The notes under the pieces were generated by a model. It saw only the letters and a program-made list of their open reading frames with translations, did no database searches and was not told where the DNA came from. This document shows positions 43,401 to 57,000 of a stretch of 64,000 nucleotides of DNA, in pieces. Origin of the DNA: Malurus cyaneus samueli. Lineage: Eukaryota > Chordata > Aves > Passeriformes > Maluridae. Numbering within the stretch: the first letter of the stretch is position 1; each line of letters opens with the position of its first letter. The stretch spans positions 11,615,030 to 11,679,029 of the forward strand of contig CM019238.1 of assembly GCA_009741485.1 (NCBI GenBank), given 5' to 3'. A program made the translations under genes and the position numbers.

Positions 43401-43860
43401 ACTCAGACAAAGTGGGGAAAGGTGGGCTGGTGTCAGCAGGGAAATGGGCAAATCCTGCTGCTCCCTGTATTTTGATTTTTTAATGCAGGGATGAGTACAA
43501 ATTACAGATCGAAGGTAAAGAGAACTCAAGTTTAGACGTGTTTGCATGGAGCAGAGGCTGAGCAGTGAGGATTAGCTGCCCCAGGATCTGTCCCAGCAGA
43601 CGGGAGACTGCCCTGTGAGGACACAGATTCCCAGGAGATGGGATGGACAGGGCACGGCTGGTGGAGGAGAAGGAGGGAGAGCTGAGCTTCATGCTCCTCC
43701 TTGGGTCCCAGAACATTCCATTTCAGCCCTCAGGTGAGCATGACACAGTGTAAGGTGAAAACACCAGCACCTTCTTGCAGGAGAGCCCTGCCAAGAAGGG
43801 CTGCTGCTGGTTTGGCTGATTCCTCAAAAGACTTTGCATAAACTTGATAAAACAAGTTTC
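37450..43860. other. HS6ST2 upstream flank, third segment (no gene seen)
   Basis: No gene or recognised transposon. AT-rich patches occur around 38.4-38.6, 39.1-39.4, 39.8-40.4 and 42.2-42.5 kb. GC-richer unique sequence occurs at 40.6-41.1 kb, giving overlapping meaningless open frames on both strands. Confidence 0.55.
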
Positions 43861-43863
43861 CTC

Positions 43864-43867
<4 letters not shown>

Positions 43868-43903
<36 letters not shown>
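43868..43903. repeat. Poly-T tract of about 36 nt
   Basis: An uninterrupted T run inside a longer pyrimidine tract (about 43857-43920). Read on the minus strand it would be a poly-A, but no recognisable retrocopy lies next to it. The exact length is prone to sequencing error. Confidence 0.9.
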
Positions 43904-46900
43904 CCCTGTTCCTCTTTACCCCTGGAGAGGAAAGCACATCTTTCCCTGATTCTGGAAGAAGAGCCATATGCACATCTCTCCTGCCTGCACTCGTGCATGA
44001 GCCCTGCAGGGCTGGAGCCCACCCTGGAGCCAGCTGAGCTGTGCAGAGATGGAACAGGGGCTCTCACAAACACCCACCATGGCTGGGGCTGGCAGAGAGG
44101 GGAAAACACCTCAGGGGGCAGGGGACACCCGGGAGGGTCCTGTGTCTGCAGCAAAGGAAAGGGAGAGAGCACACAGGAGTGTAAGCACATAAATGTCAGT
44201 CCTTGGGGAGAGAGGCTGAGAATTCCCCTGTGTTTGCTGATCTGCAAACCTTGTCAGAGGCTTTCCATTCTCTTGGAGCAGAGAAAGAAAGAGACAGATG
44301 CTGAGATAATTACTACCCTGGCAGAGAACTTATTCTTGTATCCAGAAGGAGAATTACGGCCTCACAGCTGTCTTCAGGATAGAGTGAAAGCGTTTTCTCC
44401 ATGGTACATTGCAATGGCAATTAATTTTCTTGATAAGCTTAAACTAACCTTTATTTTAAAAAGGAAGATAGCTTGTTGTGTGAAACATCTTCTAATCTGG
44501 CATTTACCAAGGGCAATGGGATAATAATTTGAAAAGCAATTAAAGGCACCTTTTTTTTAAGCTTTCCTGTGCCTTTTTAAGGTGCTGCAGAGCCCATGGC
44601 CCCTCTTGCTCAGGATGACTCAGTGCTTCTCCTTCCAGGGCACATTTCCAATTGTGCAGAGCCCAGATTTTGGAACCAAACTTTGGTGCACAGACTCTCT
44701 AAAGGAGGCAAGAATTTATCCCAAAGATTTGATCAGAATGTTGGACCACTTTCTTGCATAGCAAGCATGTGAAACAAGGGAAGTTCTTTTAAAATATTAG
44801 TTGGAAAGCATTTTTGAAGTGTTCCAGTCTTTCATCAGATGGTGATAAAATGTTAAATTCTGAGAGCTGCCCCCCTGACCCCAGTGCTCTCTTCCAGTTT
44901 TTTATAGAAGGCCTTTTCCCTAGATTAACATTGCTAAAGTGCTTTGAGGAGAAAGAATGCCACATAAATGCTCAACAGCCTTCTATAACAGTAAATAATC
45001 CCTTAACCTTAATGGAAACAACATTTGAACTACTTTAAATCATTCATTCTAGATTTTTAATCAACAGAACCTTCATAATAATACACATATAATTATTGCC
45101 TAGAGCATGAGAATATCTCATTCTAAACCAAAATGGAGCAGGCAGCAATGAGCTGAAAGGTGCAGTTCATGGAAAAACTATCACCTTGGTCCTGCTGGTG
45201 CTTTTTTTTATGAAGCATTCAGTCAGATCTAGCACACAAGTGTGACCAACTCCAAAATCAGAGAAGGTTTCCCCACAGGAGCACCGAGGTGGAGACCTTT
45301 GAGTCTGACACTATGCACACAGCAATTCAGCTGCTGCAGGGAAGCTGTCCCCAGATCCAGCCATCAGAGAGGATTTTAGCCAGCACTGCTCCCAGGGGGG
45401 AACCACAGGGAGCTGGAGCAAGGGAAAACTCTCCTTTTTCCTGTCTTTTCCTGAACTGTCTGTGGTCCAGAGGAGAGTTTCCCAGCCCTGGGAGCCACGT
45501 GACAGGGAATGGTTCTCATGCTGTCCCTCCAGGGATGTCCCTGGCCTGGACACTGTAAATTGTGGAGCTCCTTGACTCACCTGACCTGCTCAGCAGCCAC
45601 TGAAATGAAAACAAGTGAATAAAATATTGCTGTAAGGGTGGAAATACATTTGACTTACAGTGCAAAAGAGCAAAGGGTGTGCCAGCAAGAAGAGAGCCCA
45701 ACCCACTGCAGTAAGGCTGGAATGTGGCACCATGCCAAAGCGGGACACCAAGGCAAATTCAGTCTGAGATTTCAGGAAACTTATTTGCTGCATTTTGCAG
45801 CCCCAGATGCATTTGGTCCAAATTTTGCTGTCGCTAAAAGGATTTTCCTAAATGATTCCCTGTAGCTAAAAGCAGATGGACAGAATTTATGGGAGGCACA
45901 ACCTGGGCTCCTACAAATCAGTCTCCATCCTGGGAGGGGGAGGAGGAAGGGAAGGGATGAGACAGGTAACCCCAGCAGCAACTGCTAGCCCTGAAAAGAT
46001 TGTTTATTTAAAAGTTTTCTTACTGTCGTATCTTTGACGAGTAGCACGCACAGCAACATGATAAAATATCTCCAGTTCCTCCTAATTGTTTTGTGGGATG
46101 ACCTGTCAAAGCATAATTAGATCATTCCATGCATTGTTGTTATGGGGAAGCTTTGTGATCCTTGAATGTCAAGCTGCCACGGAGATAACCTAACCTTTGA
46201 AACAGCAGTGTGTTAAAACTGGGAGTTATTTATTATTGGCAACGCTCTTGACATGATTTTAGCACAGAGGCACTGCAAGAGAACGGGAAAACAAAAACCC
46301 AAGGCTTAATAATGAGCAAATGCAGCAATAATTACAAACATGCAGCAAAATGGGAGCTGGCAATGTGGTCTCTGTACAAGTCAGCAGCACTGTAGAGAGC
46401 TTCAGAAACCCTTGTGGAGAATCATACTGCACCCTGACCCATCTGTTTTAGTGTTTGATCTCTTGGACTGCTCCAGCATGATATCTTGGTGCTTCAGATC
46501 TCAAAAACTATGTTGGTGGATTTTAGATGGATAGGGAAATTCTGGGTAAGGCTACTTACCAGGGGGAATTAGGTTACAATATTGCTTTAGGCAGAGAGAC
46601 CTATGGGAAAAGAAGTAAAAAAAAGTTTTATATAAATAACTCCTTCAAAAGTGTAAGGTGGGCCTGGGATTAATTGATAAGAGAAAGCAAATTGCATGCA
46701 AACAGATATTTTAACAGCTAAAAATACCTAGAAGTCAAATGAGGCAGTGAAGGGGCCAGAGTGGGGATGTGCACTCAAGGAAGCACAGCCCAAGGACTGA
46801 CCACAACCACGCCACCCCACTGCCCAGAGAACCAGGCTTGACCCTCTGCCTGCACCCGCTGCTGCATTCCTCCAGCACATTCACTGACGGTGGTTCAAAA

Positions 46901-47000
46901 CACTCCTTAACTCTCAATTTATAAACACAACCAGACAGCTCTCACAAACTCCACCGGGTAGTTTCTCAACCCTCTGATCATCCCTGCGTCTCTCCCGCAG

Positions 47001-47091
47001 GATTTTGCGAGTTTTCTCTGTACTTTGTGAACCGTGGACGCCCGCGATGAGCGCAGCACCCAGCAGCTGTGCGCCAGCGCCAGAGCCGGAG
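47001..47091 (+). other. Candidate non-coding or orphan exon with CpG-rich content
   Basis: A pyrimidine tract and CAG (TCTCTCCCGCAG) end at 47000, and GAG/GTAATA begins a donor at 47092. The 91 nt between are strikingly CpG-rich against their surroundings. The block includes GCGATGAGCGC, an ATG in fair context. No known protein was recognised in either strand. Chance splice-like borders are common, so this is tentative. Confidence 0.25.
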
Positions 47092-47219
47092 GTAATACAA
47101 CCTCCCCACTCCTACTGCCTGCTATACTTAGCCACACATCCAGGCAATCTTACTGGTCTTTCAGCTGCGGCCACAAGCGGGAACTCATATGCATTTAGTG
47201 TTCCACGATCCCTTTGCTG

Positions 47220-47500
47220 AGTTTCTCCTTCCTGAGACAGCCTCCTCCTCACAAGCCTGACCTACATTCCTTGTTTCCGAGTGCCTGACCTTGTATTTGC
47301 ACGTCTTCAAATGCAAAGTTGCCTGCTTGTCCTTGGCTCAGTGAGCTGCCCAGGCTGTGTATCACTGAATCTCTCTTTGTTTACCACATTTCCAATCTTC
47401 CAATCACTTGGGACCCTTATCAGTACTTTCAGAATATGTTTTCTCCATATTGCAGATAAAAATGTTACAAAAAGCATAGGAACAGCAGTGGATATTTAGA
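47220..47500 (-). mobile_element. Ancient CR1-like LINE fragment
   Basis: Pieces such as CCGAGTGCCTGACCTTGTAT and GATAAAAATGTTACAAAAAG followed by CATAGGAAC follow, in order, the reverse complement of the reverse-transcriptase region of old CR1 elements common in sauropsids. The copy is strongly diverged and fragmentary, so the call rests on pattern memory. Confidence 0.45.
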
Positions 47501-50500
47501 AATAAGAAGTTAGATAAACAACTTTCATTTTTGGTGCTGGCTGGTCACTTGTTAAGCCATGTAATATGTGCCCTAAATGACTAAATATAATTTTTGATCC
47601 ATAGTAAGAATTTGCAAAATCGTAAATTCTTACAGACATCTACATGTACAAGGTCAATACTATTGCTTTTATTGATCCAAGGAATAAGCTAATGAGAAAA
47701 CCAAATCATGCTAATGTTCTCACACTCCTGCATTGACTGATATGAATGATCTCACCTTCCTTTAGCACTTTATTCACCAGAATCTGCCCTTTCATTACTT
47801 CCTGACTAAAAATGTCAGCTCCAGTCCATGTCACTCACCTCCCCTGGGCACTGGGCTGATGAAGACTTTTCTCCAGGGTCTTCAAATTGTCCCTGACTTT
47901 AAAGATTAATCATTTCTGCTCAACCTAATGAATCAGGACACTTATGGAGAAAATTGCAGAATACAGCTCCTTTTAGGACCCTTCATCAGAGCGGGAGGGA
48001 ACTTTGAGAATCCCAGCTCCTCCTCTACAATCTCATTCTGCAATAATCACGAGTGCAATGTTGAAGGTATCTGTATGAAAGTATCCCTCCTAAGTTTGGA
48101 TCAGCACAGTAACGCTACAACAGCCCCTGTGGCTCTTCCTACACTGCAAAGTTAAACAGCCAGTCATGAAATGGGATCATTCATTGCCCTGGTAGAGAAC
48201 CTGCACCATCTGTTTCCCACAGAACAGCCTTTGACCACTGCCTAGAAGAGAATTCCGTGTTTGCCCTGCCCTGTGGGATGCTCAGCTGCCAGCTGGGGTC
48301 AAACCAAGTGAGCCTCATTTGTAACAGGGAAGGTCATTGCCAGCTCAAAGGCTGTGGTGAGTCCCTAACACTTGGACCTTGTGCTTCAAGAGATGTCAAG
48401 TAATAGATACAATAGCCTTGGCCAAGCACAACAAATCCGGTTTAATGCAAGACTCAGGGCCTTCCTCTCCCCGGGATTCCCAGAGCAGTCCAAGGCGAGT
48501 CTCATCAAAAGCCCAGGCATTTCTCACTCTCACCCACCTCTTGAAAAGGGCTTCCAGACAGCCCATATCAATTCATGCTGTGTTCTTGCATCCCTCATAC
48601 ATTTCACCCTTTCTAAACTCCAGTTTGCACAAGATCAGCGGTTTTGCTCGCCTCTTATGACACTCGAGCCTACGTGACCCACGAGGTGATCCACAGCTGG
48701 TGCTTCTCTTGCCCTTTGCAGCCAGCTACGACTTTGTGCCGTGTTTTTCATCCAGGAGGTTATTGATATTTATAGCAGTGATAGAGCAGATCATTTAGAC
48801 ATGGAAAAGAGACAGGAAATCAATTAGCATCGATACATGTCTGCAGACTGTTAACTTGCTCATACAAATACCAACGACCTTCCCTCTCGACACCCCGTGG
48901 TGCTCAGGAGGGGAACAGACCCTGACCGTCCTCCAAAGGGGTTCAGGAGGAAACACAGATGGGAAATTCTGGAAGAAAACAGCAATTTCCTTGGAGTGTG
49001 ATGGCCTCACTAAGCACTAAACAGAACTAACAAAGCACCAGCAGAATAACAACAGAGTGAAAACACTAAAACTGAGCCATAAAGGCGGCATTATCGATTC
49101 ACGTGGCAAGCACAGCTCTTCTCCCTCCCTTCTGCTGGGTCAGGGATGCACACGGAGGGCAAGACACAACTCCACACCTGGCTCTTCTAAACCCACTGCA
49201 ACCAAATTCACTGTAACCACTGTGCTGAGCCCCGGGCCCTGAAGGGCAAAATTTCCTCTCACCTGGAACCCAGAATCATGAGCTAAAACTCTTGCATGAT
49301 GAAGGGGAGGGCTGAGAAGGTGTTGGGGTCTCTGGGAGATTCTGAAGCTCCCTGGATGTCCCTTGCCATCATGCTGCTCATTGTAAGTATGACACGTGGT
49401 CACCTCTGCTGCCATGGCATGGCAGTGCTTTCCATCCAGGCACTCCAAGAGGCTTTTTGATAGAAAATATTCCATTCTGTGGGAGTAGGGGGGCGAGATA
49501 CGCTGCCTGAAGATAAATCTAGTCTTTCTCAAAGCTGTAAATCCCTGCAGCTAAGCCCAGGGAGCTGCGAAAAGCAAACCACCGAGGAGCTGCGTGATAC
49601 GATATGAAACCAGCTCCTTCTGAATATCACTGAGGAGTGAGAAGATACCCACTGGAGCCAGGCATAGATGGAGGACCCTGGTCCATATGGCAGGAAGAAG
49701 CACAGCAGAACAAGCAAACAACACCCCCATGCTGTGACACCCACAGATGTCACCAGGCTGTGCCAGCACTCCATCTCCTGCTGGGCACCCCAGCACCCCG
49801 AGCATTGGGATGGACAGTCTGAGCAGAGCATGGCCAAGGGCTCTCTTCTCTATGGGGGCACCCAGCAGGTGTTGAGATCATCCAACACACACAGCAATTT
49901 GGGTGTCACCTCCCAGCCGTGGGTTTTCCCCTTAGAAAGTCTCTCCCTGCCTCTCCAAGGTTCTTTCCTTTGTGAGCAAAATTCCTGCTCTTAGGTGAGG
50001 CAGCTCACAGCCCCCGTGGGAAAGCCTTTGCTTACACATCCTCACCAAATGCCTCTTGGCTTGGGAGCCGAGGCAGAGCCCAGCAGAGCCTTGGCAAGGC
50101 ACAGGCGTGTGCTGCTGTGCTCGGTGCTGCCGGGCTTCCCTGGGGCACAGACGCCTCCATCCCACCGGGGCTGAGTCACACCGAGACGCGTTCCTGTCTG
50201 CTGATTCCTGCCTTGGCTCTCGCTCTCCAAAGCCCTTGTGAGATTCTTGTCACACTCAATCCCCCACTCTGAGGTGTAGGCAGTGGCATGGAGCCACTCT
50301 GTTTTGTCTGGAGCAAAAAGAGGGCAGAGTCCTGGCAGGAATACAGCTGGTGGGTGTGCAGGGGCACCACGCTGCTCTGCACACACCAAGCAGCTCAGGG
50401 AGGGATGGGATTTTCCCTTTTCCTGAGCTTTTTTTCCAGGTCATATTGCTCCTGGCATCACCACCAAGTGCTGGGCCTTGCACCCAACCCACTCCCACTC

Positions 50501-53500
50501 CCTGCAGGTGCTGCATCCACACACTTCAGACGGGCTGTGCTCCAAAGTCCCCTGAAAATGTGCTGCAGCCACCAGTCCTCAAACCACCAGGCTTTGAAAA
50601 AAATCAATAAAAATAATAAAAACATATTAAAAATTAAGAAAATAGCTTCTTGCAATCTGAAGGATACTGTGTTATCCAGGACCAAAACCCTTATCACGGT
50701 TTCCTTCCTACACCAAACCCTTTCAGGGCTCTACAACCCCCTTCAAACTGAGCATCTCATCACCCCGAGCGCGTGGTGATTCACCAGCCTGAGCGTACGC
50801 AAGGCAATTCTGCATATGTCTGCTGTTCCTGTCAATCTGTCTCCTTGTGTACTGACAGGGAGAGAGAGAGAGCAGAGATCTCTGACAGTGGGCAGATTAA
50901 TAATACATTTGTTTTCTCCATGCATCATGAGGAAGAGGAAGAGCCGTAATTCAAGGGCCTCCCTGAGAGCTTTGCAAATTCTTCACAATAGGAGACAAGA
51001 GCAGGGAAGGTGGTTTTGTGCTTCAACTCCTTAAAGCTGGTGGCACTCTGTATTTTAATGTAACATTTAAAAGGCACAGAAAGAACTTGGTGTACTATAA
51101 AGTGAAAATATTAAACCAGTCGATATGACCAGGGCGTCATTTTTCATAAGCTCTCAGGATAAGGATATAGCAGCAAAATGTGGGTCTCTGTGACATTGAT
51201 GGCTCCTCAATATCTCTGAGGAAGAGTGTTTTGAGCACCCATAGGGAGTCCAAATCAGAGCACCTATGGATAGGACAACACCATGGCACTGAGAGCAAGG
51301 CTGGTCTGAAGCATCAGGGAAGATCTGGCTGCCCTGCACTGTCCTTTACATGGAGAGGCATCTGCTTGGCAAGTGAAACACGAGCTTTGTTTAAGGAGAA
51401 GTGCTGGGTCTAAACAGCCAAGGCGGAAATCTGGCAGTGCCAGCCATGACTGGCGTTATTTCAAAGCTTGCAGGAGCGTGGCAGCTCCTGCCTGCCTGTG
51501 CAGTGCCCTCTCCTGCCTTTCCCACCAGCCAGGTGCTCTGTGAGGCCACCCAGCTCTCCCTTCCAACGTGGGTTTCTGCCCTGTCTCCTCTTTCCCTCTT
51601 CATCTTCCTAAAGCTTCCACAGTGCCTGGATGAAAAACATGAGGCAGCAAGAATGCACAATGCATTTCTTGTCCGCTTCAACACCGGCATTCTCATTCTG
51701 GAGAAGGAAATTTAAAAACCCAAAGCTATTTTTACAGTGCTTTTATATATATACCTCACTTATACATTCACCTACTTTCAAACAAAGGGAAGAAGAAGAT
51801 GAGAATTTCTGATACTGGCGTTACTTTACATATCTGACGGGTAGTACAAAACAGAGAGATAATGAAGGCATGTTGGTGTGTATTCATCAGAAACACACAG
51901 GAAAGGCACAGGCTGAGACTAGTAATTTATATGTCTCTTTCTTCACAGGTTTGTTTTTTTTTTTTAAACATCAGGAAGAGAAAGATGCAGAGAAATCAGA
52001 ATAAAAATTAGCGTTAGATGTCTGCATTTCAGAGGGCAGATCTGAGCAGGTCTCCCCGAGCGTGCCAGCCCTGCAAGGTCCCGGTTTCCTCAGGGTTGTG
52101 CAAACTGGAGCAAAACCAGCAAACTAGAACAAAAACCCAAAATAAGATATGCAGACCAGGATAAGCTGGGAAAAGCTGAGCTCCTGGCTTAGCTCAGAAG
52201 CCCTCAAGCTAACTTGACTGAGAAACTCTTTCAAATACACAGCTTGTCTGAGAGGTTGAGCCGAGCAGTATGGAGAGCACTCTTGTCTTTCTTAAAGGCC
52301 AACCACTCACTTGGGACCACAGACACTGTGTATAAGAACTAAAATCACTTTTCTTTTTAAAAGTCCTGACAAAAATGACAGCACAGGGTAATGCTGCTCC
52401 CAATAAGAAATAGAAGCCATGCCAAATGTCTCCCAAAGACAAGCCTGCAGCACGTGTAACCTCATGAGACAGTCCAAGTCCTTAGGGTGTCACACAGAGA
52501 CCGGATACCATAATGATTGTGGAAAACAATTTTAAAGAATTTAGGTAAGAGCATAACCCACAGTTTTCAACCTGCATGCATTATCAAGAACTCTTATGAT
52601 CCTGGCAGCATTATGCAGTTTCACAGATGCTTACGTTAGACATTGGTAGGTCATGGTTTTAGTCAGCAGAGCTGCTGCTCCGCCAGCGTTTGAATTACAA
52701 AACTCCTTTGCAGAGATTAGTAACATAGCTCATGCTTTCAGCCAAGAAGCAATTTTTTTCCCCTTAAAATTTCATTAAAGTCTGCTGATACAGCAAAAAG
52801 CACAGTAACTTTTTTTGTAGTTTCAGATACTACTTCTATCCTCTCTCACTATAAAGAAATTTTGCTCCAGGCAATTAGTTCTTTGCTGGGACTGGTCCTT
52901 CCTGACCTCTAACATTCCATAGTTAGCACAGCCCAGACACCACTGCTAAAAGTTTGTGCAGCAGCAACAAGAGCAGCAATTCTTCCACTGTAGCACTGGC
53001 TGTAGCCTTACAGCAGACCTGCATCATGCATCATTCTCAATATTGACCACACAATATTGTCTCATCTGAATACAGCCAATTCCCAGCGAAACAACATCTA
53101 TTAAGCCTCAATTCTGCAAATGCCAGCACGTGTGTTTATAGACATGAGCATAGTGGAGTTGGACGGGTCCAATGTGCTGCCTCAGAGCATGTTGGGATGT
53201 TGCATTCCCTATTTTCATCAAAGGAATGGCTACAGACCACCAGCAAAACACAATGCCACCTCACTTCCCTTCGGTCCATTATTCCAGCCAAGCATTGCTG
53301 TGATTTACTGCCCACACACTGCTCAAAACAGTGCAAAGGAAACGTCACTGGTGAGAAAGATCGCTCTAGCGAGCCGTGAAAGCTGTGACTGGAGCCACGT
53401 CAGGGAATCCCCTCCCAGGCTGTCCCCGTGATCCCTTCTTCCCAAAGCCTCCTCCACACACAGGCCAGGCTCCTTGGGGGCCAGCTCCACATGGGATAAC

Positions 53501-53759
53501 CCTGGTCCAGCAAACAGGCAGAGGCATGGACTGGGTTAGAGCCTAATCTCATCCAACACATGTGGGCAACTCTTTACAAAAGCCACCAAACTCAGGGAGG
53601 TGCCACCACCATCATTTCCAAACTCTCCAGAGCCACCTATAAATTAGAAATTCACATTATTAGGTGAAAAGATGGCTGCATATGCACAAAAACACCCCTG
53701 CTCCTGTAATTAGGGAAAAAAATCTATAAAACCTGTTACACAAGGAGGCTGTAGATGGG

Positions 53760-53998
53760 TGGGAGTCAGTCTCTTCTCCCAAGTAATGGGGACTCATGGT
53801 ACACCAGGGGAGGTATAGTTTGGATATGAGGAAAAAATCTGAAAGGATGGTCAGGCATTGGAACAGGCTGCCCACCATCCCTGGAAGTGCTCAAAAATCC
53901 TGCAGATGCACTGCTTAGGGACATGGGTTAGTAGGTTGATGACTGGACTCAATGATCTTGGAGATCTTTTTCAGCCTTGATGATTGTATGATTCCAAG
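53760..53998 (+). mobile_element. CR1 LINE 3' end
   Basis: Ordered matches to the avian CR1 3' region: CAGTCTCTTCTCCCAAGTAA, CACCAGGGGAGGTATAG, GTCAGGCATTGGAACAGGCT, TGCTTAGGGACATGG, GACTGGACTCAATGATCTTG and the terminal CTTGATGATTGTATGATTCC. 5'-truncated, without an intact frame. Confidence 0.93.
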
Positions 53999-54021
53999 GT
54001 GCTAAATCCAGGATAGGAAAT

Positions 54022-54061
54022 TTAGGCTTGTCTTTTGCTAGTTAGGCTTGTCTTTTGCTAG
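54022..54061. repeat. 20-bp perfect tandem duplication
   Basis: TTAGGCTTGTCTTTTGCTAG is present twice in tandem just after the CR1 end. It could be a target-site or replication-slippage duplication. Confidence 0.92.
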
Positions 54062-57000
54062 CTGTTTCATATGGACTCCTGGAAAAGAGCCACTCCAGAG
54101 GGTGGCCTGAAAAATCCCATCACCCGCAGCCCTCCCTCCTGATGTCTGTGAGAGCTCTAAAGCAGCACGGGTGCAAGCAAAGGATGCTGAACACCAAGAG
54201 CTCAAACTGTCCTTTTTCTTTGATGAGAACCTAAAGCAGAGAGCCAGCAGCTCTCTGGGGTTTGTCACAGGCCACAGCACAGCTCAGTGTCCTGCAAAGC
54301 TGACACAGTCAGCTCGGCAGTGTCACTCACAGTGCCACCAGCTCCACAGCCTGCACGGGGCAATCCAACACAGTTTTGGAAAAAACAAAACCACATCATT
54401 AAATCACAACCTGAGTGTACTTAAAAAAGTACAGTAGCTGGTTGTTTGGTTAATTAAACTATTAAATTATGCTGGGAAATAAACATTGGGAAGTTTCAAG
54501 CAAGACAAAGCCATGAATACTAAGAGCTCCCCAACTTAGCGTGATTGATTACACAAACAAACCGTAGGTATTGGAGAAGTGTTACGGAAAAACATCGCTT
54601 TCATCAAATTTTAAGGGAACAGTTGTAGAGTGGGGAGGGGGAAATTAATTAATTACACCCTGAAACATTTTACTGATTGAATCCATGACCCCAGCACTTG
54701 TAAGGTCATCAAATGATAGATTAGTGCTGCACGGAGTATCACAAATGGCATTTGCGCTGGGAAGCTCATTATATGAGATGTCAGGTCATGTAAATCATAG
54801 GAAACAAATACAAACATCCATCAGAAAAATGCAGATAGTCATTACAGGCAGCAGAGAGGAGTTGAATTATTATGCAAAATTTATTTTGACTATTAAAATA
54901 CAAAGAGGTGACACAAAATTGTCCTTTAAGCAAACATAAACTACAAGCACTCTGATGGGAGGCTTTGTTTATAAATGTTTCATCTCTTCAGCATTCCATG
55001 TCTGCAAACATAACCTGAAACACAAAGAAATGGGAGAAAAAAAATCAGCAATCCAATGTTTGGGTCTTCAGAGATTTTTTTTTAAATTCAAGAGAGAACT
55101 ATTCTTTCCACATCAGAATAATCAATGCAAGATAGGAAGAAATAGACCGTAATTATTGCATGTGAGTCATTTGTTACAGATCCTGTCTGCTCCAAGAGAG
55201 CAGAAGCAAGCGCTGCTTCTTGACAAGCAATTTTTTTTTTTTTTTAGGTAGATGCACTAAACAATTTGGCAGAAATATGTGGGTGCTTAAGAAGAGAAAA
55301 CTGAGCAGCAGGAGGTACTAAACCAGAGGGGCTATTAACACTCCCCAAATGGCCCAACAGGAGCCCAGCCACCTGTTCCCAACACCATCCATGACTCCAG
55401 GAGATGGACTGGCTTCTGCTGGAGTTCATTTCCCTGCTCATTAAAATAAACCCTTGGGTGTTCTCCCTATTTCTTTTTAATTTGCTTGGTGAAGCCCAAT
55501 TCAGACCTGTTAACAGGACCAATGATTTTTGGTTTGGATTAGGAAATTAAGTTCTTTCTTAAATCCAGATAGAGCAGCTAAGCACTCAAGCCATAACAGA
55601 TACTGGTACTTTTGAGGCACTGTAAATTACACCCAAAGTATAGTTTCCCCATGTTGAATGCACAAAATAAATTCCTTTTTCATTTTTAAAAGCTTGGTGA
55701 CACAGTATTTAAAGGACACTATTTTACAGCAATATCATGAAGGGGATCAGGAATGAGTTTTGGGAGCTTTCAGTCTGAATTTCTTGGTTGATTCTAGAAA
55801 AGATAAAATCAGCGCTGGCAGGTTTTGTTGGGCCGTGTTTCCAGTGCTGAAAGCCCTCAAAGGTACATCTAAATCCCCCAGACTGCTTTGGAAAATCACA
55901 GCACATCTTCCTGAGCAAAGCGGGCTCCTTCCAACAGCCTCAGGATTATGTCTAATGAGTCACATCTCCTCTTAGTCTTGTTCCATCTCTCACTATTGTA
56001 AATCACTCTAATCTCATTTTATGAACACTGCATAAGAAGGCAGGCACCGAAAATTACAAATAATAGGTCAAACTGTGATTTGTGAATAGCGAATGCAATA
56101 TCCCTTCCATTACCTGGAAGTTGTTTGTATGATGGAAAGGAAGAACTGGACCTTACAATGAAACAGAATAAAGCAGATTTATTGGATCTTTTACCATCTT
56201 AAAAAATGTTTACAGTGTTACTAACGTAAGACTGATTGATACCATCTGTACAGTTCTTGTATTGCTGCTCCATGGTGGGATAAATTAGTATGCTCTGAAC
56301 TTTCCTTGGGTAACAAGCCATGAGTGCCCCAGCACTGCCAATCTCAGTACATTCAGTGCTGCCAATATAAATTGCTCAGTCCCTTTGCCACCAGACAAAT
56401 GGAGCACAATTCCAGCAAAATAAATACAATTCCAGCACTGAAAGAAATTGCATCTGCTGGTGATGCCTTTTCTGCTGATGTACAAAGGGGGTTGTGACAA
56501 GGAGCTAAACACAGTTGTTAAAGATGCAGTGAGCAGTTCTCCAATTCACCCAGAGACAGGAGAGAAATAATTCTGTGGGATCGAGTTCCTGCTGGCCACA
56601 TTTTTGGAAAGCGTTGACTACAGCTTTTGCAGGAAGCCTCGTTAGCACCTGGGAAAGCCCCTGGCCTGGTGAGCAGTGAGCCCAGCAAGCCTGAGCCAGC
56701 ACCTGCAGGTACACCATGCTCCTGCAGAAATGCTGAGAAAGTCAGAATGATACAACAGAGATGGGAATGTTGGAGGTGGAGGATATTTAAAATCAACGCC
56801 ATCAGCTGCTGCGCCCTGTTGTGTCGGGAAAGGCTCCTGACCTTGTTAGAGAAGGTCACCTTGAAAAAACACAAACCCTGGTAAGTGTGGCTGAGCGGGG
56901 CAAAGCATTTCCAACCTCTAAAGAAGGGTTGGTTCCTGGAGATCTTGTTCCATGCTGGATATTTTAACTGCCACACCTGCATCTGAACCTCCCGCTGCAG

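Larger units (their letters stand above)
43910..53758. other. HS6ST2 upstream flank, fourth segment (no gene seen)
   Basis: Unique sequence with an AT-rich block at 46.0-46.34 kb that resembles a conserved enhancer, a small CpG-rich patch at about 46.99-47.09 kb, an old CR1 fragment near 47.3 kb, and mild GC/CpG enrichment at 50.05-50.25 kb. No protein domain was recognised in any frame. Confidence 0.55.

Noticed and set aside
43844..44524. 226-codon plus-strand frame beginning with a phenylalanine run
   Set aside because: The run is the poly-T tract. The rest has no similarity I recognise and no splice or start context.
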